The notes under the pieces were generated by a model that worked only from the letters and a program-made list of their open reading frames with translations, was not told the DNA's origin and did not search any database. 64,000 nucleotides of DNA from NCBI RefSeq assembly GCF_009936215.1, contig NZ_AP019551.1, positions 1,512,708-1,576,707 on the forward strand, given 5' to 3'. This stretch comes from Athalassotoga saccharophila. GTDB taxonomy: Bacteria; Thermotogota; Thermotogae; Mesoaciditogales; Mesoaciditogaceae. Shown piece after piece: positions 58,758 to 64,000 of this stretch. A program made the position numbers and the translations under genes. Each line of letters opens with the position of its first letter. Within the stretch, counting starts at the first letter, position 1.

Positions 58758-59598
58758 TTTTACCACCTAAATGTTTGAGTATATTTTTGAACTCATCATT
58801 TTTATTTAAATTCTCAAAAAAAGTGTCTTCGGTAAATGTTTTTTCTTCTGATGATCTTAGAATTTCATTCAAAATTTCCAGCACAGAATTTGTCTTTCTA
58901 AGGCAATCTCCGTTTAAAGATTTGGAGTCTAATTTTATGAAATCATCTTTGAGTTTTTGAGATTTACCTATACCGATTCTAAAAAGCGTCATTGCGAGAG
59001 TCTTGACATTTGGCTTACCGTTGAAGGTCAGGGCAGAGATTTTGACATCGACACCGTCCCAGAATCTCATGTAATAACTGAGAAAGTGTCTGTTGGTTTT
59101 GTTTTTAATATCGGTAGAATTTTCATTCACCTTCAAAAGCATCTCGGATTTGAACCGTTCGTAAAAATCTTCTCTGCGCGGATTTTCAAAGTCGTAAAAT
59201 CCATTTGCGTAACTTTCTATCACCGACGCGGCTTTCGAAAAGTTCTCAAAACTGTTGTGTTTGAAGTAAGATGTTTCTTTATCATTACCATAACCTTTAA
59301 AGCCATAATGGATAACCCTGAATTTTTCACCCTTTAAAATTAAAAGGACTGTTTTTATCTTTGGAGGATATTTGGGAAGTTCCAAATTCAAAATATCAAG
59401 ATTTAGAGATGTATCTTTTTGACTTTGATCGTCATTTTCATCTTCTGTGTATATCTCTTCATCTTCATTTTCATCGTAATCGAGTAAATCTTCTTTTGAA
59501 AGCGATGACTCGATAGGTGAAGATTTTTTTAGATCTTTCCTTGAGAATTTGTTTTTTTCTTTTTCTTTTTGCGTTTGCCTAATTTTATTCTTTTCCAT
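58744..59598 (-). CDS. Unknown acidic protein encoded between polymerase and ATPase
   Basis: A 284-residue protein with no family I can name. Residues 1-30 are Lys-rich (EKNKIRQTQKEKEKNKFSRK), residues 35-70 strongly acidic (DYDENEDEEIYTEDENDDQ) and likely disordered. From about 75 there is a folded part with KTVLLILKGEKFRVIHYG, FLSYYMRFWDGVDVKISALT (about 160) and helices to the end, in two lobes. It overlaps the polymerase end by 14 bases and the ATPase start by 14 bases, so the three genes are translationally coupled. The context suggests a subunit, initiation factor or anti-factor of the polymerase. The ATG is chosen because GGAGG lies nine bases upstream. Confidence 0.6.
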   Translation of the reverse strand: MEKNKIRQTQKEKEKNKFSRKDLKKSSPIESSLSKEDLLDYDENEDEEIYTEDENDDQSQKDTSLNLDILNLELPKYPPKIKTVLLILKGEKFRVIHYGFKGYGNDKETSYFKHNSFENFSKAASVIESYANGFYDFENPRREDFYERFKSEMLLKVNENSTDIKNKTNRHFLSYYMRFWDGVDVKISALTFNGKPNVKTLAMTLFRIGIGKSQKLKDDFIKLDSKSLNGDCLRKTNSVLEILNEILRSSEEKTFTEDTFFENLNKNDEFKNILKHLGGKNGQD

Positions 59599-62500
59599 CC
59601 AAGATCGCCTCCACTTCGTCTGGCAAAAGTGCATAAATGGACTTTGGAGATCTCTCCTCTATCCGATCGATCTTTTCAAACGCTTTTGCTATATTGCTTT
59701 TCTTTATGCCGTTTTCTTTCTTTCCAGGAGGATTTTCGAAACTCAAAGCAGAGAAGAAACCATAGTTTTTAAGATCTGTGAGATACTTTTTCATCTGGCC
59801 TTCTGTTTCTATTTTGTTATTCTTCATGTACATAAACAATATTTCAAGGTAGATGGATGATACGTCTATCGTCTTTAAAAGCCATTCTTTCTTGTCTGAG
59901 TCTTTGCCGGTCATCAACTTTATCAAATCTTCATTTGCGAGATTTACAAGGTAATCAACAAAACTTTTCTCCATTCTTCTGAAAAATCTGCTCGATACCG
60001 CAGACATTTTGAAATCCGACTTACTTGTCTGGAAGGTCTTCATTGACAGTTGAGTGCCACGTTCTCCTATCGTGTGTCCCGATATCACGCCTATGAAGTC
60101 TCCGATTCTAAAACTTTCATCTGAAGTGGAAGGATTTATGCCGCAGCACTTTTCGCAGGGACCATTTTCTGACTTGCATGTTACAGGGCTTCTGAGTATA
60201 AAACCATCTGTTGCTTTTTCTTTCATTTCTTTTAAATTGTCAAAGTTAACAAGTACCCACTCTTCATCTTCTTTGAATTTTATGTATCTTCCATTTATAA
60301 TTCTTTCTATATCGTACTTCCCGACTAATTTTTCGATATCTGTTTTTGTGAATTCTATCCCTTCATTCGTTCCACAATCGTGGGAAGAGATTCTGAGAGG
60401 ATATAAGAATTCGACCATCTTTCTTGTGAAATATCCCGCTTCGGCGACGTGCAATTTTTTGTCAAGCATTGACTTCCTTCCTCGTACGGCAAGACAACTG
60501 TCAAAATTCTCGAGACCATTTCCTATGTAAAATTCGAGAGGAATTCCATTAGAGAAATTTCCTATGTTTTGATCTCCTATCTTTATCTCTTTGTAAATGG
60601 ACTGGAAATTTTCGGCCTTTCCTCTTGCCTTCGATTCCTCGATCTTTTTGATGTCCCCCATTCCACCTTTAGCCTCGAAGAATGACACGCTTAAATTTTG
60701 GGATGTTGCAATTTCAAGCATTTCTTTTTGTATGTCGAGAAGTTTCTCTGGCACATCTTTGTGGGATAATATTATCTCTTTTATCTTTTCGGAAAGGTTG
60801 GAATTTTTATCTTTCAAATAATTTCCATAGGTCATATCCTGTGAGATCGAAATTGAAAAATCTCTGTTTCCAATCTTGAAAAGATGATTCGAAGGTGTCA
60901 TCTTTTTCATCGTTGATCTGATCTTCTCGTTCTGATCGGAAGGATAATACACGGCCATCGTATCCCCGTCAAAATCGGCTCCGAATCCTTCGCACACCAT
61001 TATTGGAAGACCTATGGCGTAATTTTCCCAGAAGATCGGATAAAAAGCCTGTATGCTATGAAGATGAAGGGAAGGCTGACGGTTTAGAAGTACCATAATT
61101 TCATTTAATTTGCAATAAGAATTGGCAATGTCAGCGAACTCTCTTCTTTTGATCATGTCCCCTTCAAGAATAGATCTTTCGTTTTCAAACTTAAGATTAA
61201 ACCATTCGAGGGCGAAATCAACGGGGAGATAAACGTGATCTACGTCTATATCCGTTGCAGGAACTATCGTTGCGCGACCGGAATAATGAATCCTTCTTCC
61301 GAGCATTGCCGTACGCGGGAATCCATCTTTTGATATCAAAAATTTTGCCTCTTTATAGGCCTTACCCTTTCTATCTTTTATCATATCCAAAATTTCTTCA
61401 TTTTTATCGTCCTTTAAGCCGTCTAATTTTTGAACAAAGAGTTTTCCGCCCTCCTTTAAAGGCCTTATCGTGAAATTGTGGTACTCATCCAAAAGTGTGT
61501 TGAAGGAGTTCAAGTATTTATAATATTCTTTCCATCGGGTAAGATTCGTTTTTGCAAAGAGTTGTATTACCGGTATCGCCTTATGATCGAATAAGGTCCA
61601 AAATTCCATCTCTCCTATTCTCTGGCCACCATTGTTTTTACGTCCCTTGTAGGGCTGAAATGTTATTTCTGAAATATGCTTTGTATGTCCGATGACGTGG
61701 AGTTTGTCCCTTACACAATGATCCAAGCGCACAAAATACTGGTATCCGACAATCGCGCTAAAGACAGTTTCCTTTCCGTTGACTTTGACATGCAGTGGAA
61801 ATTTTCCATTTTCATCGCCGCCAAGCGCTTTAAGTTGTGAGATCAATTTGTCAGGATCGACTTTAGAATCAACACTTCCATCTGTAAAGTTTACAAGCGT
61901 ACCATGGGTCTCTATCAACTGACCAAGATTCATTCTTGTAATTATTCCGAATGGACTGAGAATAAGATCGAGGATCTTTTTCTTCCCGTCTATCTCGACG
62001 TAGGGCATTTCTTCATCTTCGAGTATTCTCGAAATAGTTCCTTTGTTTCCATATCTACCAGTTATTTTGTCTCCAACCTCAAGTGGTTTTTCAACTTTTA
62101 CGGGTATTCTTATCGTCAAATGACTCATGGAAATCATTTCTTTTACAAGCGGAGGAGTTATATCTCCTATTTCAAAACAATCCTTTGTTATGTTCAAAGT
62201 ATATGTGTACCTTTGATCAAATAAAAAAGACCTTTTCAAATCTTTGTTTTCATTTCCATCAAAAAATACCCTTCTCCTAAGATAAAGATCGCCATACACA
62301 ACATTTTGAGTTTTGACGAATTCATAAACAATCTCAATAGATTTTCCGCTTTGAACTTTCGATTGTATGACAAACTTCTTTGTACTTCTGCCAGATTCAA
62401 TTATTTCATAATCGATTGGAAGCGGGACTTCATCTTCTATTTTCAGTTCTTCTCTCGATTCTATCTTCATCTTTTGAGAGAATGATTTTGAGGCGACTAT

Positions 62501-63448
62501 TCCATCCTCAAAATTAAGACCATCAAAGAGTGCATATCCGACAAAAGCATTTACTCCTAAATCGAAGCCAATTTGGTCTTCAATGCCAGTCTTAACGATG
62601 GGTTTTTCACTTCCAACGACTCTAATGGCCTGCTTTAAGTTTTTTCCTCCCATCATTGCCCTTGGCGTGTCATTGTAAGTTAAAAATGGAACGAGTAAAG
62701 TCGAATAACTGAAAAAATCATTAGAACTTTTGATATCTGAATCTATGGCCAATTTTTTAGCGTTGTACCTTGCGCCGAGAGACAAAAACAAAGAAAGGCC
62801 TATCTCTTCTGATTCAGGGCTTTCGAGTAGATCTATCTTCCCAAGATGTGATTTGTGTGGATATCTCATCGTGTCTGCAACAACGCTTCCATGGTACACT
62901 ACTTTTCTTGTGTTGGAAATCTTAAGCAATGGATTTGATTCGTCAAGTTCAAAAAGAGAGGGAATTCTTACAAACCGTTTTGATTCTGGATCTATTTTAT
63001 GAATCTTCGTTCCTATCTCTACCGTGCTTAAATTTGCCGAGATCATGTACTCAAAAAGTTCAGATTCATCTTTGAATTGAAGTGCACGATCGTAAGAACT
63101 CATTATCTGAATGGCCTTATCCAAAAAATATCCAGGAATCACGAAAAAATTCTTTAGATCCATGTTTTTTACCTGTTCTTTCAATTGTTCAGGTTTTTCG
63201 ATAAGCACAAATGGAGAATAATAATTCTTTCCCATCCATTTGTAAATTCCATCATTTGGAATCAGGCAAAGGAATTCGACCTCTAACGGATCGTAAATCC
63301 TTGAGTTGATTTGTAATTTGACGATTTTGTATAACTCATCCTTAATAAAAAAATTACTTGTAGAGATTATCTTTAGAGCGTCGTAGTTGAAAACTTTGGG
63401 CCTGTAATTAGAAATAAAAAAATTTAATCCATCGAATATTTCTTCCAT
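59585..63448 (-). CDS. Single-chain DNA-directed RNA polymerase: fused compact beta and beta-prime cores
   Basis: A 1287-residue protein containing, in order, the hallmark blocks of both large RNAP subunits. Beta part: HKSHLGKIDLLESPESEEIG (198-217), NDTPRAMMGGKNLKQA (259-274), FDGLNFEDGIVAS (308-320), GDKITGRYGNKGTISRI (459-475), PFGIITRMNLGQLIETHG (499-516), NNGGQRIGEMEFWTL (605-619). Beta-prime part: GRRIHYSGRATIV (717-729), LLNRQPSLHLHSIQAF (787-802), GADFDGDTMAVYYP (823-836, catalytic Asp triad), VRGRKSMLDKKLHVAEAGYF (988-1007), DCGTNEGI (1024-1031), then CKSENGPCEKC (1091-1101, zinc ligands with C1025) and GHTIGERGTQLSMKTFQT (1124-1141). It is less than half of normal beta plus beta-prime. 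Only about 100 residues separate GEMEFW from GRRIHYSGR, so the N-terminal zinc finger and sigma-binding clamp helices of beta-prime are missing. An ATT at 63469, eight bases after AGGAGG, could be the real start, adding seven residues. Confidence 0.93.
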   Translation of the reverse strand: MEEIFDGLNFFISNYRPKVFNYDALKIISTSNFFIKDELYKIVKLQINSRIYDPLEVEFLCLIPNDGIYKWMGKNYYSPFVLIEKPEQLKEQVKNMDLKNFFVIPGYFLDKAIQIMSSYDRALQFKDESELFEYMISANLSTVEIGTKIHKIDPESKRFVRIPSLFELDESNPLLKISNTRKVVYHGSVVADTMRYPHKSHLGKIDLLESPESEEIGLSLFLSLGARYNAKKLAIDSDIKSSNDFFSYSTLLVPFLTYNDTPRAMMGGKNLKQAIRVVGSEKPIVKTGIEDQIGFDLGVNAFVGYALFDGLNFEDGIVASKSFSQKMKIESREELKIEDEVPLPIDYEIIESGRSTKKFVIQSKVQSGKSIEIVYEFVKTQNVVYGDLYLRRRVFFDGNENKDLKRSFLFDQRYTYTLNITKDCFEIGDITPPLVKEMISMSHLTIRIPVKVEKPLEVGDKITGRYGNKGTISRILEDEEMPYVEIDGKKKILDLILSPFGIITRMNLGQLIETHGTLVNFTDGSVDSKVDPDKLISQLKALGGDENGKFPLHVKVNGKETVFSAIVGYQYFVRLDHCVRDKLHVIGHTKHISEITFQPYKGRKNNGGQRIGEMEFWTLFDHKAIPVIQLFAKTNLTRWKEYYKYLNSFNTLLDEYHNFTIRPLKEGGKLFVQKLDGLKDDKNEEILDMIKDRKGKAYKEAKFLISKDGFPRTAMLGRRIHYSGRATIVPATDIDVDHVYLPVDFALEWFNLKFENERSILEGDMIKRREFADIANSYCKLNEIMVLLNRQPSLHLHSIQAFYPIFWENYAIGLPIMVCEGFGADFDGDTMAVYYPSDQNEKIRSTMKKMTPSNHLFKIGNRDFSISISQDMTYGNYLKDKNSNLSEKIKEIILSHKDVPEKLLDIQKEMLEIATSQNLSVSFFEAKGGMGDIKKIEESKARGKAENFQSIYKEIKIGDQNIGNFSNGIPLEFYIGNGLENFDSCLAVRGRKSMLDKKLHVAEAGYFTRKMVEFLYPLRISSHDCGTNEGIEFTKTDIEKLVGKYDIERIINGRYIKFKEDEEWVLVNFDNLKEMKEKATDGFILRSPVTCKSENGPCEKCCGINPSTSDESFRIGDFIGVISGHTIGERGTQLSMKTFQTSKSDFKMSAVSSRFFRRMEKSFVDYLVNLANEDLIKLMTGKDSDKKEWLLKTIDVSSIYLEILFMYMKNNKIETEGQMKKYLTDLKNYGFFSALSFENPPGKKENGIKKSNIAKAFEKIDRIEERSPKSIYALLPDEVEAILDGKE

Positions 63449-63534
63449 GGAAAAATCAATTTCATTAATAGAAATCGCCTCCTATTTTTAAAATGAATTT
63501 TATTTATCTTTAAAAAAGAAGTTTACAGAACTAA

Positions 63535-63563
63535 ATTATAACATTTCTAAATCATAATTTAAA
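63535..63563 (-). promoter_or_regulatory. Sigma-A-like promoter of the polymerase operon
   Basis: On the minus strand TATAAT (63535-63540) with a weak TTTAAA (63558-63563) at 17-base spacing, 87 bases before the ATG. The AGTGTGATTA element is absent here, so the polymerase would be made by the house-keeping enzyme. The rest of 63470-63634 contains the 5-prime leader and the promoter of the divergent gene. Confidence 0.5.
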
Positions 63564-63634
63564 TATCATTACAAAATGAAGACTTAATTTTTGAATGGAA
63601 AGATAGTATAATCATTCGGAAAGGAAGCGATCTT

Positions 63635-64000
63635 ATGAGATGGGCAATCGTTGGATTTGGAAGTATATCAAAGAATAGATTCTTGCCCGCCCTGCGCGAG
63701 GCTGGAGGAACGCTTGTAAGCGTTGTTACCTCCCATCCAGAAGCGGTTAAAATAGATGGTGTGAAGGTCGTGACAAGAGTAGCAGATTTAAAAGATGTAG
63801 ACGTTGTCTACATTGCAACGCCAAATGCTTTCCACATGGATCAAACTATAGAATGTGCCAGACTTGGGATAAACGTCTTTTGTGAAAAGCCTGTAGGAAT
63901 GAACGCAAAAGAGGCTTACAAGATGGCAGAATTTTGCGATAAGGTTGGCATCACATTTGGAGTTGCTCACATGGGAAGATTTAACAGTTACAATATACTT
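63635..64000 (+). CDS. Gfo/Idh/MocA-family oxidoreductase (partial, runs off the window)
   Basis: The first 122 codons of an NAD(P)-dependent sugar or inositol dehydrogenase-like protein. The Rossmann motif AIVGFGSISKNRFLPAL (4-20), DVVYIATPNAFH (about 55-66) and the family's EKPVG loop (NVFCEKPVGMNAKEA, about 79-93) with the catalytic Lys are visible. TATAAT (63607-63612) and AGGAAG precede the ATG. It appears to be ordinary metabolism beyond the defence island; substrate cannot be stated from this part. Confidence 0.85.
   Translation, partial: MRWAIVGFGSISKNRFLPALREAGGTLVSVVTSHPEAVKIDGVKVVTRVADLKDVDVVYIATPNAFHMDQTIECARLGINVFCEKPVGMNAKEAYKMAEFCDKVGITFGVAHMGRFNSYNIL

Noticed and set aside
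60054-60530. Plus-strand 158-residue open frame opposite the polymerase, and similar antisense frames elsewhere (39176-39661, 11283-11699, 21439-22149)
   Set aside because: They lie wholly inside well-supported genes on the other strand or frame, have no suitable ribosome-binding sites and give no family pattern.
59585-63448. Ordinary rpoB-rpoC fusion as in Helicobacter or Wolbachia
   Set aside because: Those fusions keep the full length of both subunits; this chain is less than half that and lacks the clamp-helix region.
1-64000. tRNA, rRNA and replication-origin features
   Set aside because: I looked for tRNA-like T-loop and acceptor patterns and for DnaA-box clusters and saw none convincing; a covariance-model search would be needed to exclude them.

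Overview
The window looks like a chromosomal stretch of a low-GC, probably thermophilic and anaerobic bacterium of the Thermotogota type. The best clue is the secreted pullulanase at 20083-22683, which follows the Thermotoga PulA pattern through its N-terminal module. GH38 mannosidase, MMPL exporter, pyroglutamyl peptidase and the type I-B cas genes fit too. A full carotenoid operon and a Rieske oxygenase are unusual for that phylum, so a deep-branching lineage such as Mesoaciditogales is possible; this assignment is inference.

Layout. 1-8.6 kb: LolA-like/MMPL export pair, GH38 alpha-mannosidase, TetR regulator and a reductase with an inverted-repeat operator. 8.6-10.2 kb: tandem palindromic repeats, CRISPR array 1 and its leader. 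10.2-12.4 kb: pcp, then a Rieske oxygenase-flavodoxin operon. 12.4-19.3 kb: a tightly overlapped carotenoid operon (crtI, crtB, cruF, a phytol-kinase/DUF92 fusion, CrtQ-like, CrtO-like, tocopherol-cyclase-like). 19.5-22.7 kb: an exported small protein and pullulanase. 22.9-23.9 kb: CRISPR array 2 and leader. 23.9-33.5 kb: type I-B cas operon without cas6 (cas8b-7-5-3-4-1-2), preceded by a MurA-domain-like protein, a UDG-like protein and small ORFs. 33.7-35.6 kb: array 3 and leader. 35.6-38.1 kb: small membrane peptides, DarT, DarG and Cas6. 38.2-54.7 kb: two consecutive type III-B (Cmr) modules with two CARF-protein genes. 54.8-63.5 kb: a CYTH-CARF-HD protein, an AAA+ ATPase of the sigma54-activator type, an unknown acidic protein and a 1287-residue single-chain RNA polymerase made of fused, compacted beta and beta-prime cores. 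63.6 kb onward: start of a Gfo/Idh/MocA oxidoreductase.

Most interesting hypothesis. The 33-63 kb island seems to carry its own transcription machinery. The fused polymerase keeps the catalytic DFDGD and the beta and beta-prime signature blocks. It has too little sequence between them for the sigma-binding clamp helices. A ten-base motif, AGTGTGATTA, usually followed by AATTTGAA, occurs six times, always on the minus strand at the start of a gene group (UDG-like/type I-B operon, a small ORF pair, darT, cas6, cmr1B, CYTH-CARF-HD). I saw it nowhere else in the window. The polymerase operon itself has an ordinary sigma-A-like promoter. A plausible reading is a CRISPR-dedicated RNA polymerase, with an ATPase for promoter opening, that drives defence genes, possibly under cyclic oligoadenylate control.

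Decay and dynamics are also visible. An IS1634-family element splits cmr3 of module A with a 6-bp target duplication. cas1 and cmr1B each carry a one-base frameshift at a homopolymer. The three arrays share repeat, leader and trailer, and array 3 holds duplicated spacer blocks. A single Cas6 apparently serves everything.
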